Assembly (NCBI GenBank): GCA_963753245.1
Contig: CAVWBK010000011.1
Location: forward strand, 1-64,000
From: VRUE01 sp963753245
GTDB taxonomy: Bacteria > Actinomycetota > Thermoleophilia > Solirubrobacterales > 70-9
Length of the DNA: 64,000 bases
Reading direction: 5' to 3'
Shown: positions 15,587-25,228 of the stretch, piece by piece
Numbering within the stretch: the first letter of the stretch is position 1
How the letters are laid out: every line of letters begins with the position of its first letter
Program-made: the position numbers and the translations under genes
The notes under the pieces: generated by a model
Database searches by the model: none
What the model saw: only the letters and a program-made list of their open reading frames with translations
Told to the model about the DNA's origin: nothing

Positions 15587-16057
15587 TTACCAGCGGTAGT
15601 GCGCGAAGGCCTTGTTGGCCTGGGCCATGCGGTAAATATCGTCCTTGCGCTTCCAGGCCGACCCCTGCTGTTGGCCGGCGTCGAGGATCTCCGCGGCGAG
15701 GCGATCGGCCATCGAGTACTCGCGACGATTGCGCGCGTAGTCAACCAGCCAGCGCACGGCGAGCGTGCGGGCGCGGCGCGCGGGTACCTCGACCGGCACC
15801 TGGTATGTCGCGCCGCCGACCCGTCGGGAGCGGACCTCGAGCACCGGGGTCAGCTGTTTGATCGCCGCCTCGAGGGTCTCGACGGCGTCCTCGCCGGACT
15901 TCTCGCCGACGATTGCCAGGCTGTCGTAGACGATTCGCTCGGCGAGGGACTTCTTGCCGTCGCGCATCACCTTGTTGATCACCTGCTGCACGAGCCTGTT
16001 GCGCAGTCGCGCATCGGGCTCCAGGGGGCGGATCTGTGCTGCCGAGCGGCGCGGCAT
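15587..16057 (-). CDS. rpsG: 30S ribosomal protein S7
   Basis: The 156-residue S7 is a primary 16S rRNA binder of the 30S head. Conserved segments include VIRDGKKSLAE-like near residue 31, PVLEVRSRRVGGATYQVPVEV near 72-92, and NKAFAHYRW at the end. The ATG overlaps the rpsL stop by one base (ATGA). It lies on the minus strand, opposite to fusA-tuf and to rpoBC, which is unusual. Confidence 0.97.
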   Translation of the reverse strand: MPRRSAAQIRPLEPDARLRNRLVQQVINKVMRDGKKSLAERIVYDSLAIVGEKSGEDAVETLEAAIKQLTPVLEVRSRRVGGATYQVPVEVPARRARTLAVRWLVDYARNRREYSMADRLAAEILDAGQQQGSAWKRKDDIYRMAQANKAFAHYRW

Positions 16058-16452
16058 CAGGAAGCTTTGACTCCGTAGCGCGAGCGGGCCTGCTTGCGGT
16101 CCGAGACGCCGGCGGCGTCGAGGGTGCCGCGCACGACCTTGTAGCGCACGCCGGGCAGATCCTTGACCCTGCCACCCCTGACCAAGACGACCGAGTGCTC
16201 CTGCAGGTTGTGGCCCTCACCGGGGATGTAGGTGGTGACCTCCATGCCGTTGGTGAGCCGCACTCGTGCGATCTTGCGCAGGGCGGAGTTCGGCTTCTTC
16301 GGCGTTACGGTCGCGACGCGGGTGCAGACGCCACGCCGCTGCGGCGCGGCGACCGCCTTCTTGCGCCCTTGCCCGGACTTGAGGCCCGGTGTGGTCGTCT
16401 TCTTCTTAGGACGCTTGCGACCCTTGCGAATAAGTTGGTTCGTGTTCGGCAC
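16057..16452 (-). CDS. rpsL: 30S ribosomal protein S12
   Basis: S12 (131 residues) sits at the decoding centre. It has the family start PNTNQLIRKGR, TPKKPNSALRK with the Lys equal to E. coli Lys43, and GGRVKDLPGVRYK with the Lys equal to Lys88, so no streptomycin-resistance substitution is seen. A GTG start at 16452 restores the canonical N-terminus; the open frame continues upstream but is unrelated. The first 148 nt overlap the 3' end of the upstream membrane-protein frame at 16305-17381. Confidence 0.96.
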   Translation of the reverse strand: MPNTNQLIRKGRKRPKKKTTTPGLKSGQGRKKAVAAPQRRGVCTRVATVTPKKPNSALRKIARVRLTNGMEVTTYIPGEGHNLQEHSVVLVRGGRVKDLPGVRYKVVRGTLDAAGVSDRKQARSRYGVKAS

Positions 16453-17381
16453 GGCCGCGCATGGTAGCGGGCCGCCGCTTTTGGGGCGAAGAGGAGCAGC
16501 GCTCCACCCAGCATCATTCCGGCCGCGGCGGCGAGCTGCGCGTAAAAGCCCTCGATCAGGACGGCCTGTGCACCGGAGAAGCGGGCGAGCTGGGCGTGGG
16601 CGTCGAGACCCGCCGGTCGGTCGACGATGAGAACGATGGCGGCGCAAAGCGCGCCCAACAAGAAGATCAGGCGCCCCGCGCCTGCCCGGCGCCGGCGGGC
16701 GGCGAGCAGGGCGAGGGCCGCGGCGAGCAAGGCGATCGGGATCAGCACATAGGAATGGGCATCGATCGGGGTCTGGAGGCCGACTTCAGGGGCGCTCGCC
16801 ACCCCCGGCAGGCCGGCGTAGCCCGGCTCACCGACCTTGACACCGCGATAGTTGACGAACTGCGAGGCGATCAGAGAGGCGGCCGCGGCGACGATCACGG
16901 CGCAGATCGCCCGCTGTGGGGTGAATACGGCACTGGCCCTGGTCGTCACCGCAACCGCGCTTGCGACCCCGCGTCTGGCCGCACGCTCGATCAGCCCGAG
17001 CGCGCGCAGGAAGAAGATCGCCAACGGTCGCAGCCGCCGCCAGCTCCAGCGCAGCACTCGGGCCGCGGCACTGGAGGCCGGCCTAAACAGACCTGAAAAG
17101 CGCTTCGCCCAACGCCCGCGGGCGCGGCGGGTGTCGCGGGCCACTCGCAGGGCGATCGGCTCGCTCGCCCGCAGCAGCCGATCGACGCGGCGATCGATGC
17201 GACGCGAGAACCTCAGGCCCAGGCCGCTGAGCGATTGCGCGCCGCGGCGCGCCGCTGCTACTATTCCGCGCCGCTCAGGCTGTCTTCTCGCAGTTCTTTT
17301 CGCCGGGCCCGCGAGGGCCTTTTTCATGCGCTTATCCCGGCTCTTGCCGGCAGGCTTCTTTTTCGCTCGTCCCCGCTTCAA
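16305..17381 (-). CDS. Multi-pass membrane protein upstream of rpsL
   Basis: As drawn, the protein has 358 residues. A long Arg-rich N-terminal half (to ~150) is followed by membrane helices at about 158-178, 211-228, 238-256 and 275-300. Between the first two lies an outside loop, FVNYRGVKVGEPGYAGLPGV, of a type I recall from Solirubrobacterales proteins of unknown function. Two oddities mark it. Its reading frame runs 148 nt into rpsL in another frame with an Arg-rich tail, as if the normal stop was lost. Its first ~40 codons overlap the likely fusA promoter and leader, so the true start is probably inside this frame (for example 17327 or later). Confidence 0.6.
   Translation of the reverse strand: MKRGRAKKKPAGKSRDKRMKKALAGPAKRTARRQPERRGIVAAARRGAQSLSGLGLRFSRRIDRRVDRLLRASEPIALRVARDTRRARGRWAKRFSGLFRPASSAAARVLRWSWRRLRPLAIFFLRALGLIERAARRGVASAVAVTTRASAVFTPQRAICAVIVAAAASLIASQFVNYRGVKVGEPGYAGLPGVASAPEVGLQTPIDAHSYVLIPIALLAAALALLAARRRRAGAGRLIFLLGALCAAIVLIVDRPAGLDAHAQLARFSGAQAVLIEGFYAQLAAAAGMMLGGALLLFAPKAAARYHARPCRTRTNLFARVASVLRRRRPHRASSPGKGARRRSPRRSGVASAPASRP
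17235..17264 (+). promoter_or_regulatory. Candidate fusA-tuf promoter
   Basis: TTGCGC (17235-17240) and TACTAT (17259-17264) are separated by 18 nt, giving a start near 17271 and a ~130-nt leader before fusA. No other promoter-like pair is seen closer to fusA. It lies within the N-terminal frame of the opposite-strand membrane protein. Confidence 0.45.
17306..17324 (+). terminator. Intrinsic terminator/attenuator in the fusA leader
   Basis: GGCCC (17306-17310), a GCGA tetraloop and GGGCC (17315-17319) are followed by five T. On the + strand this is a textbook short terminator 80 nt before fusA and downstream of the candidate promoter, so an attenuator role is plausible. Confidence 0.55.
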
Positions 17382-17403
17382 AGGTCAACCCCACACTAAG
17401 GCA

Positions 17404-19512
<2,109 letters not shown>

Positions 19513-19524
19513 TCAGGTTCTAGC

Positions 19525-19530
19525 TATATT
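19525..19530 (+). promoter_or_regulatory. Candidate -10 box for tuf
   Basis: TATATT lies 13 nt after the fusA stop codon, giving a leader of about 100 nt for tuf. That leader contains a CGGCAG/CTGCCG stem (19547-19565). No good -35 is seen. Confidence 0.4.
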
Positions 19531-19639
19531 TCCCAGGTTCGCCCGCCGGCAGGGTAAGACTGCCGTGCCAGGCACAGATTCAAAAACTTAAGCAGCGGCA
19601 GCAGACAGAAACCGATTTCGAAAGGTAGAACGGAGAGCG

Positions 19640-20824
19640 ATGTCCAAGGAGAAGTTCGAGCGCGATAAGCCGCACGTCAACGTCGGCACGATCGGTCATA
19701 TCGACCACGGCAAGACGACGTTGACGGCGGCGATCACGAAAACGCTCTCCACCAAAGGCGGCGCCGAGGCCAAGAGCTTCGAAGAGATTGACAACGCTCC
19801 CGAGGAGAAAGAGCGCGGGATCACGATCGCCACCTCCCATGTTGAGTACGAAACCGACAACCGCCATTACGCGCACGTCGACTGTCCCGGGCACGCCGAT
19901 TACGTGAAGAACATGATCACCGGCGCCGCCCAAATGGACGGCGCGATCCTGGTCGTCTCCGCCGCCGACGGCGTGATGCCCCAGACGCGCGAGCACATCC
20001 TGCTGGCCCGCCAGGTCAACGTCCCCCACGTTGTCGTCTTTCTCAACAAGATCGACCAGGTCGATGACGAGGAACTGGTCGAGCTGGTCGAGGAGGAGGT
20101 CAAGGAACTCCTCGATGAGTACGACTTCCCGGGCGATGAGACGCCGATCGTCAAAGGCTCGGCGCTCAAGGCGCTTGAGGGTGACGAAGATGCGCAGAAG
20201 GCGGTCTTTGAACTGGCCGACGCGCTTGACTCCTACATCCCCGAGCCGGTACGCGAGCTCGACAAGCCATTCCTGATGCCGATCGAGGACATTTTCTCGA
20301 TCACGGGCCGCGGCACGGTTGCCACCGGCCGCGTCGAGCAGGGGATCGTCAATACCGGCGACGAGGTCGAAATCGTCGGGATCAAGGATTCCGAGAAAAC
20401 GGTCGTCACCGGCGTTGAGATGTTCCGCAAGCTGCTCGATCAAGGTCAGGCAGGCGACAACATCGGCGCTCTTTTGCGCGGTACCAAGCGCGAGGACATC
20501 GAGCGCGGCCAGGTGCTCTGCAAGCCGGGCTCGATAACGCCGCACACGAAATTCAAAGCCGAGGTCTACTGCCTGAAAAAGGAGGAGGGCGGTCGTCACA
20601 CGCCGTTCTTCTCCGGCTACCGGCCTCAGTTCTACTTCCGCACCACCGACGTGACCGGGATCGCCAACCTCCCCGAGGGGACGGAGATGGTGATGCCGGG
20701 AGACAACGTCGAGATGACGATCGAGCTGATCCAGCCGATCGCCATGGATCAGGGCCTGCGGTTCGCCATCCGCGAGGGTGGCCGCACCGTCGGTTCAGGG
20801 GTCGTCGCCGAGGTAATCGAGTAG
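19640..20824 (+). CDS. tuf: Elongation factor Tu
   Basis: EF-Tu (394 residues) delivers aminoacyl-tRNA to the ribosome. It shows GHIDHGKTTL (G1, ~19-28), the switch I region ending RGITIATSHVEYET, DCPGHADYVKNM (G3, ~80), NKID (G4; the usual NKCD Cys is Ile) and SALKALEGD (G5). Domains 2 and 3 are complete. An AACGGAGAG ribosome-binding site precedes the ATG. Only one tuf copy is visible in the window. Confidence 0.98.
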   Translation: MSKEKFERDKPHVNVGTIGHIDHGKTTLTAAITKTLSTKGGAEAKSFEEIDNAPEEKERGITIATSHVEYETDNRHYAHVDCPGHADYVKNMITGAAQMDGAILVVSAADGVMPQTREHILLARQVNVPHVVVFLNKIDQVDDEELVELVEEEVKELLDEYDFPGDETPIVKGSALKALEGDEDAQKAVFELADALDSYIPEPVRELDKPFLMPIEDIFSITGRGTVATGRVEQGIVNTGDEVEIVGIKDSEKTVVTGVEMFRKLLDQGQAGDNIGALLRGTKREDIERGQVLCKPGSITPHTKFKAEVYCLKKEEGGRHTPFFSGYRPQFYFRTTDVTGIANLPEGTEMVMPGDNVEMTIELIQPIAMDQGLRFAIREGGRTVGSGVVAEVIE

Positions 20825-20837
20825 ACGACGCCCCCGA

Positions 20838-20863
20838 AGGGCGGGCCGCCGGTCCGCCCTTTT
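20838..20863 (+). terminator. tuf terminator
   Basis: AGGGCGGG pairs with TCCGCCCT around a 7-nt loop and is followed by four T, starting 14 nt after the tuf stop. This is the cleanest intrinsic terminator in the window. Confidence 0.75.
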
Positions 20864-20864
20864 G

Positions 20865-20941
20865 CTGCCGCCAGGTTGGCGGCAGGACAACTGCAAATGG
20901 ACATACGACCGGGGTGGCGCCCCACCAAATGGGGCGGCGCC
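20865..20941 (+). promoter_or_regulatory. rpsJ: Structured 5' region of the S10 operon
   Basis: A perfect 9-bp stem with a 3-nt loop (CTGCCGCCA 20865-20873, TGGCGGCAG 20877-20885) is followed by two mutually exclusive folds. One is a GGGG/CCCC mini-hairpin (20911-20923). The other is GGCGCCCC (20916-20923) with GGGGC..CGCC (20931-20941). This could be a leader for control of the S10 operon; no known leader family was recognised. Confidence 0.35.
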
Positions 20942-20987
20942 CCTTCCGCGCGGTAAGGCCGGGCGGAGAGGACAGCAACGACGAAAA

Positions 20988-21308
20988 ATGGCAGCGATAG
21001 CAGCGCAGAAAATTCGGATCCGACTGAAGGCGTATGACCACGACGCCATAGATCGGGCTGCGCGCGAGATCGTCGAGACCGCGGAGCGCACCGGCGCCAG
21101 CGTCTCGGGTCCGGTGCCGCTGCCGACCGAGAAAAACGTCTACTGCGTGATCAAGTCTCCGTTCAAGGACAAGGACTCGCGCGAGCACTTCGAGATCCGC
21201 ACCCACAAGCGGCTGATCGACATCCTCCAGCCCTCTCCGAAAACCGTCGACTCGCTGCAGCGCCTGGACTCCCTGCCGGCGGGCGTCGACATCGAGATCC
21301 GCCTCTAG
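20988..21308 (+). CDS. rpsJ: 30S ribosomal protein S10
   Basis: S10 (106 residues) is the first gene of the S10 operon and also acts as NusE in antitermination. IRIRLKAYDHDAID, PLPTEKN and HFEIRTHKRLIDI are family hallmarks. The ATG at 20988 gives a short N-terminal MAAIAAQ. The preceding ~100 nt are structured. rplC follows after 4 nt. Confidence 0.97.
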   Translation: MAAIAAQKIRIRLKAYDHDAIDRAAREIVETAERTGASVSGPVPLPTEKNVYCVIKSPFKDKDSREHFEIRTHKRLIDILQPSPKTVDSLQRLDSLPAGVDIEIRL

Positions 21309-21312
21309 CTAG

Positions 21313-21942
21313 ATGCCCGCAATTCTCGGCAAGAAGCTCGGCATGACCCAGGTCTTCCGCGAGGACGGCACCGTGGTGCCGGTCACCGTGATCGAGGCCG
21401 GCCCGTGCAAGGTCACCGCGGTGCGACACCAGGACAAGGATGGCTATCAGGCCATCCAGCTCGCCTTCGGTGAGGTCAAGGAGGGCAAGCTGACCAAGGC
21501 CGAGGAAGGGCACCTGAAGAAGGCCGGGGCCGGGCCCGCCCGCCACCTGGTCGAGTTCCGCGACGCCGACCTCGGCGGCGGGGAGGATCCCAAGATCGGC
21601 GATGACGTCACCGTCGCCGCCTTTGAGGCCGGCCAGATGGTCAAGGTCGCCGGGGTCTCGATCGGCAAGGGGTTTCAGGGCGGCATCAAGCGTCACAACT
21701 TCAGCCGCGGGCCGGTCAGCCACGGCTCCCACAACGTCCGTGCGCCGGGCTCGATCGGCGCCAGCGCCTTTCCCGCCCGGGTCTTCAAAGGGATGCGGAT
21801 GCCGGGTCAGATGGGTAACAAGCGCGTTACCCAGAAGGGTCTGGAAGTCGCCGACGTCGACGCCGAGCGCAACCTGCTCCTGATCAAGGGCTCGGTGCCG
21901 GGCTCCCGCAACGCGGTGGTCGAGGTGCGAACCGATGGCTAA
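21313..21942 (+). CDS. rplC: 50S ribosomal protein L3
   Basis: L3 (209 residues) reaches towards the peptidyl transferase centre. It starts ILGKKLGMTQVF and contains the conserved loop HNFSRGPVSHGSHNVRAPGSIGA near 135-157, with GMRMPGQMGNKRVT after it. It overlaps rplD by 8 nt, implying coupled translation. Confidence 0.97.
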   Translation: MPAILGKKLGMTQVFREDGTVVPVTVIEAGPCKVTAVRHQDKDGYQAIQLAFGEVKEGKLTKAEEGHLKKAGAGPARHLVEFRDADLGGGEDPKIGDDVTVAAFEAGQMVKVAGVSIGKGFQGGIKRHNFSRGPVSHGSHNVRAPGSIGASAFPARVFKGMRMPGQMGNKRVTQKGLEVADVDAERNLLLIKGSVPGSRNAVVEVRTDG

Positions 21943-22546
21943 AGCGGCCGTGCTCGGCAAGACGACCAAAGCGGAGTTGCCCAAAGAGCTCTTCTCAGAG
22001 CCCTTCCACCAGTCACTGGTCCACGAGACCGCGCGCGCGGACCTAAATGCCCGCCGCGGCGGCAACGCTTCGACGCTGACCCGCGGCGAGGTCGCCTTCA
22101 CGACCGCCAAGGCATGGCGTCAGAAGGGGACCGGCCGCGCCCGCGCCGGCACCCTGGGCGTGCCCAACCGCTACGGCGGCGGTGTCGCCTTCGGTCCCAA
22201 GCCGCGCCATTACACCGTCAAGGTCAACCGCAAAGCGCGGCGCAAGGCGATGCGCGCGGCGCTCTCCGTCCACGCCGAGCGCGGCTCCGTCGCCGTCCTC
22301 GACGCGGCCGCCTTCGAGACCCCCTCGACCAAGTCGGCGGCCCAAGCGCTCCAGAAATGGGGAGCCAGACAGCCCTCGCTGCTCGTGCTAGAGGCCGAGG
22401 AGACGGGCGCCGTGAAGAGCTTTCGCAACCTGCCCAGGGTGCAGGTTGCCGAGGTTGGCGCGATCGGGGTCGCCGATGTGATCGGCGCCGCCTCGCTGAT
22501 CGTCTCGGAGAGGGCGCTCGAGCTGCTCAAGGAGAGGTTGGGCTGA
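21935..22546 (+). CDS. rplD: 50S ribosomal protein L4
   Basis: L4 (203 residues) has the family segment NARRGGNASTLTRGEVAFTTAKAWRQKGTGRARAGT (about 34-68), the tunnel loop where macrolide-resistance changes occur. FGPKPRHYTVKVNRKARRKAMRAAL follows. The ATG lies inside the rplC 3' end, and the stop overlaps the rplW start by one base. Confidence 0.96.
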   Translation: MAKAAVLGKTTKAELPKELFSEPFHQSLVHETARADLNARRGGNASTLTRGEVAFTTAKAWRQKGTGRARAGTLGVPNRYGGGVAFGPKPRHYTVKVNRKARRKAMRAALSVHAERGSVAVLDAAAFETPSTKSAAQALQKWGARQPSLLVLEAEETGAVKSFRNLPRVQVAEVGAIGVADVIGAASLIVSERALELLKERLG

Positions 22547-22839
22547 TGGACGCCCGCAAGGTGATCATCCGCCCGGTCGTTTCGGAGAAGAGCTACGCGC
22601 TGATCGCCGAAGGCAAGTACACCTTCAGGGTCGATGACCGCGCCCACAAGACCCAGGTGGCGCGCGCCGTCGAAGAGATCTTCGGGGTCGGTGTCGCCGC
22701 GGTGCGTACCTCAAAGGTGCGCTCCAAGCCCAAGCGTCGCGGCCTGACCCAGGGTCGGACCCGATCCTGGAAGAAAGCGATCGTTCAGCTCTCCCCGGGC
22801 GAACGGATCGAGCTCTTCGAAGGCGCCGAGACCGCATAG
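22546..22839 (+). CDS. rplW: 50S ribosomal protein L23
   Basis: L23 (97 residues) lines the exit-tunnel rim and docks SRP and trigger factor. VIIRPVVSEKSYAL and YTFRVDDRAHKTQVARAVEEIFGV are characteristic. The ATG overlaps the rplD TGA; upstream in-frame sequence is a shadow of rplD. Confidence 0.96.
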   Translation: MDARKVIIRPVVSEKSYALIAEGKYTFRVDDRAHKTQVARAVEEIFGVGVAAVRTSKVRSKPKRRGLTQGRTRSWKKAIVQLSPGERIELFEGAETA

Positions 22840-22850
22840 GGGAACCGAAA

Positions 22851-23696
22851 ATGCCGAACCGAAAAACAAAACCGACGAGCCCTGGGCGGCGATTTGCCAC
22901 CTATCCCCTGCGCGAGCCGCTGACCACCTCCGAGCCGCAGCGCAAGCTGACCGAGGGCCTGCGCAAGTCCGGCGGGCGGAACGTCAACGGCAGGGTCACC
23001 GCCCGCCACCGCGGCGGCGGGGCCAAGCGTCGTTACCGCCAGATCGACTTCAAGCGGCTCAAGGACGGCGTCCCCGCCAAAGTCGCAACGGTCGAGTACG
23101 ACCCCAACCGCAGTTGCTACATCGCCCTGCTGCACTACGCCGACGGCGAGAAGCGCTACATCCTCGCGCCCGCCGGAATCTCGGTCGGCGACCAGGTCCA
23201 ATCTGGCGCCGGCGCCGACATCACCCCGGGCAGCGCCCTGGCGCTGCGCGACATGCCGACCGGCACGATCGTTCACAACGTTGAGCTGGTCCCCGGCCAG
23301 GGCGGCAAGCTCGGGCGGGCGGCCGGGACCGCGATCCAGGTGGCGGCAAAGGAGGGCGCGATGGTCACCCTGCGCCTGCCGTCCTCGGAGATGCGCCTCG
23401 TTCGCGCCGAGTGCCGGGCGACCGTCGGCACCCTCTCAAACGCCGAGCACCAGAACGTCAAGATCGGCAAGGCGGGCCGCAACCGCCACAAGGGTAAGCG
23501 GCCCCAGTCGCGCGGGGTGGCGATGAACCCGGTCGATCACCCCCACGGCGGCGGCGAGGCTCACCACACCCCCGGTGGGCATCCGGTGACGCCCTGGGGC
23601 AAGCCGACGCTCGGCTACCGGACCCGCAAGAAGGGCAAGCAGTCAGACCGCTACATCGTGCGCGGGCGCCGGCGCGGGAAGAAAAAGAGTCGCTGA
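22851..23696 (+). CDS. rplB: 50S ribosomal protein L2
   Basis: L2 (281 residues) binds near the peptidyl transferase centre and inter-subunit bridge B7b. Signature sequences are NVNGRVTARHRGGGAKRRYRQIDFKR near 43-68 and GVAMNPVDHPHGGGEAHHT near 222-240, containing the conserved His of the PVDHPHGGGEG motif (last G is A here). The stop overlaps the rpsS start. Confidence 0.97.
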   Translation: MPNRKTKPTSPGRRFATYPLREPLTTSEPQRKLTEGLRKSGGRNVNGRVTARHRGGGAKRRYRQIDFKRLKDGVPAKVATVEYDPNRSCYIALLHYADGEKRYILAPAGISVGDQVQSGAGADITPGSALALRDMPTGTIVHNVELVPGQGGKLGRAAGTAIQVAAKEGAMVTLRLPSSEMRLVRAECRATVGTLSNAEHQNVKIGKAGRNRHKGKRPQSRGVAMNPVDHPHGGGEAHHTPGGHPVTPWGKPTLGYRTRKKGKQSDRYIVRGRRRGKKKSR

Positions 23697-23971
23697 TGGG
23701 ACGCTCGACGAAAAAGGGTCCCTGGGTCCAGGAGGCGCTGATGAAGCGGGTCAACGCGATGAACGACTCGGGCCAAAAGCAGATGTTGAAAACCTGGTCG
23801 CGGACTTCGACAGTTTTCCCCGAGATGGTCGGCCACACGATCGCCGTCCACGACGGTCGCAAGCACGTGCCGGTTTTCATCTCCGAGTCGATGGTCGGCC
23901 ACAAGCTCGGCGAGTTCGCCCCGACCAGGACCTTCCGTGCCCACTCGGGCACCGGCAAGGGTGGTGATTAG
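23696..23971 (+). CDS. rpsS: 30S ribosomal protein S19
   Basis: S19 (91 residues) sits in the 30S head. It has RSTKKGPWVQEALMKRV at the start, IKTWSRTSTVFPEMVGHTIAVHDGRKHVPVFI-like core and GEFAPTRTFRAHSG. It is coupled to rplB by a TGATG overlap and followed by rplV after 2 nt. Confidence 0.97.
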   Translation: MGRSTKKGPWVQEALMKRVNAMNDSGQKQMLKTWSRTSTVFPEMVGHTIAVHDGRKHVPVFISESMVGHKLGEFAPTRTFRAHSGTGKGGD

Positions 23972-23973
23972 CG

Positions 23974-24507
23974 ATGGCCGACGAGAAACCCAAAAAAGCG
24001 AGCCGTAAACGGCGCGCCAAAAAAGACTCGACGGAGAAAGCCGCGGCAAAAAAAGCGGCGCCCAAAAAAGCATCAAAAAAAGCCGAGAAAAAAGGCGCTG
24101 CGAGCAGCAAGGCCGAGCCAAAAAAAACCGCCCCCAAAGTGGCCCCGGCGCCGAAAAAACATATCCCGATCGTCGTCCGGGCCAGCTCCCGCTACGTGCG
24201 GGTGGCCCCCCGCAAGGCGCGACTGATCGCCGATCAGGTGCGCGGCCTGCACATCGATCAGGCGCGGGCGCTACTGCAATTCTCCCCGCGTGGGGCCGCC
24301 GGGGACATCGGCAAGCTGATCGAGTCAGCCGCCTCCAACGCAGAAAACAACCATGACCTGGTCGCCGATGAGATGCGGGTCGCGGAGATAACGGTCGATG
24401 AAGGCCCGACCTTGAAGCGCTTCCGCCCACGTGCGCTGGGACGCGCCACCCCGATCCACAAGCGCACCAGCCACATTGCCGTGGCGCTAAGTCCGGAGGA
24501 AGACTGA
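23974..24507 (+). CDS. rplV: 50S ribosomal protein L22 with Lys/Ala-rich N-terminal extension
   Basis: The L22 core (residues ~63-177) is normal, with VRASSRYVRVAPRKARLIADQVRG and RFRPRALGRATPIHKRTSHI, and lines the exit tunnel. The first ~62 residues form a basic Lys/Ala repeat tract resembling a histone H1 tail. Its Lys-Lys pairs are nearly all coded AAA AAA, giving eight A6-A8 runs between 23992 and 24162 in otherwise GC-rich DNA. The ATG is 2 nt after the rpsS stop. No in-frame ATG near the core offers a better start. Confidence 0.93.
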   Translation: MADEKPKKASRKRRAKKDSTEKAAAKKAAPKKASKKAEKKGAASSKAEPKKTAPKVAPAPKKHIPIVVRASSRYVRVAPRKARLIADQVRGLHIDQARALLQFSPRGAAGDIGKLIESAASNAENNHDLVADEMRVAEITVDEGPTLKRFRPRALGRATPIHKRTSHIAVALSPEED

Positions 24508-25226
24508 TGGGACAGAAGATCCATCCGGGCGGCTTTCGCGTCGGCTATATCCATGACTGGAAGTCCAACTGGTTCGATGAGAAGGGCTTCGCAGATGTCC
24601 TCGCCGAGGACCTCGAGATCCGCGACCACATCGTCGGCAAGCTCTCACACGCCGGTCTCTCCGACATCACGATCGAGCGTCGGGGCGAGGTCACCGTCGA
24701 CATCCACACCGCGCGTCCGGGCATCGTGATCGGCAAGTCCGGCAGCGAAGTCGATGCCCTGCGAAAAGACCTGCACAAGCTGACCGGCAAACCGGTCAAG
24801 GTCAACATTCGCGAGGTCAAGCGCCCCGAGCTCGACGCAAAACTCGTCGCCCAATCGATCGCCGAGCAGCTCCAGAACCGGGTCGCCTTCCGGCGTGCGA
24901 TGAAACGCGCCCTGACCTCGGCGATGCGCTCGGGGGCCAAGGGAGTCAAGGTCCAGGTTTCCGGGCGACTAGGCGGTGCGGAGATGGCGCGCACCGAAGG
25001 CTATTCCGATGGCCGCGTGCCCCTGCACACACTGCGCGCCAACATCGATTACGGCTTCTTCGAGGCGAAGACGACTGCCGGACGGATCGGGGTCAAATGC
25101 TGGATCAACAAGGGCGAAGTGATGCCCGAGGGCTTCCGCTCTGATCAGGTCCCCGGTGAGGAGGACCAGCAGGGCCCGCCCAGCGGCGGACGGCCGGGCG
25201 GCGACCGTGGACGCGGAGGTCGTTAG
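24507..25226 (+). CDS. rpsC: 30S ribosomal protein S3
   Basis: S3 (239 residues) shapes the mRNA entry channel. Features are GQKIHPGGFRVGYIHDW at the start, the KH domain with RPGIVIGKSGSEVDALRKDL (~73-92), and the C-terminal GRLGGAEMARTEGYSDGRVPLHTLRANIDYG domain. The final ~25 residues are a Gly/Arg-rich tail. The start overlaps the rplV stop. Confidence 0.97.
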   Translation: MGQKIHPGGFRVGYIHDWKSNWFDEKGFADVLAEDLEIRDHIVGKLSHAGLSDITIERRGEVTVDIHTARPGIVIGKSGSEVDALRKDLHKLTGKPVKVNIREVKRPELDAKLVAQSIAEQLQNRVAFRRAMKRALTSAMRSGAKGVKVQVSGRLGGAEMARTEGYSDGRVPLHTLRANIDYGFFEAKTTAGRIGVKCWINKGEVMPEGFRSDQVPGEEDQQGPPSGGRPGGDRGRGGR

Positions 25227-25228
25227 CG

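Noticed and set aside
16453..16647. N-terminal extension of rpsL
   Set aside because: The S12 N-terminus begins exactly at the GTG at 16452; the upstream residues are a shadow of the membrane-protein gene.
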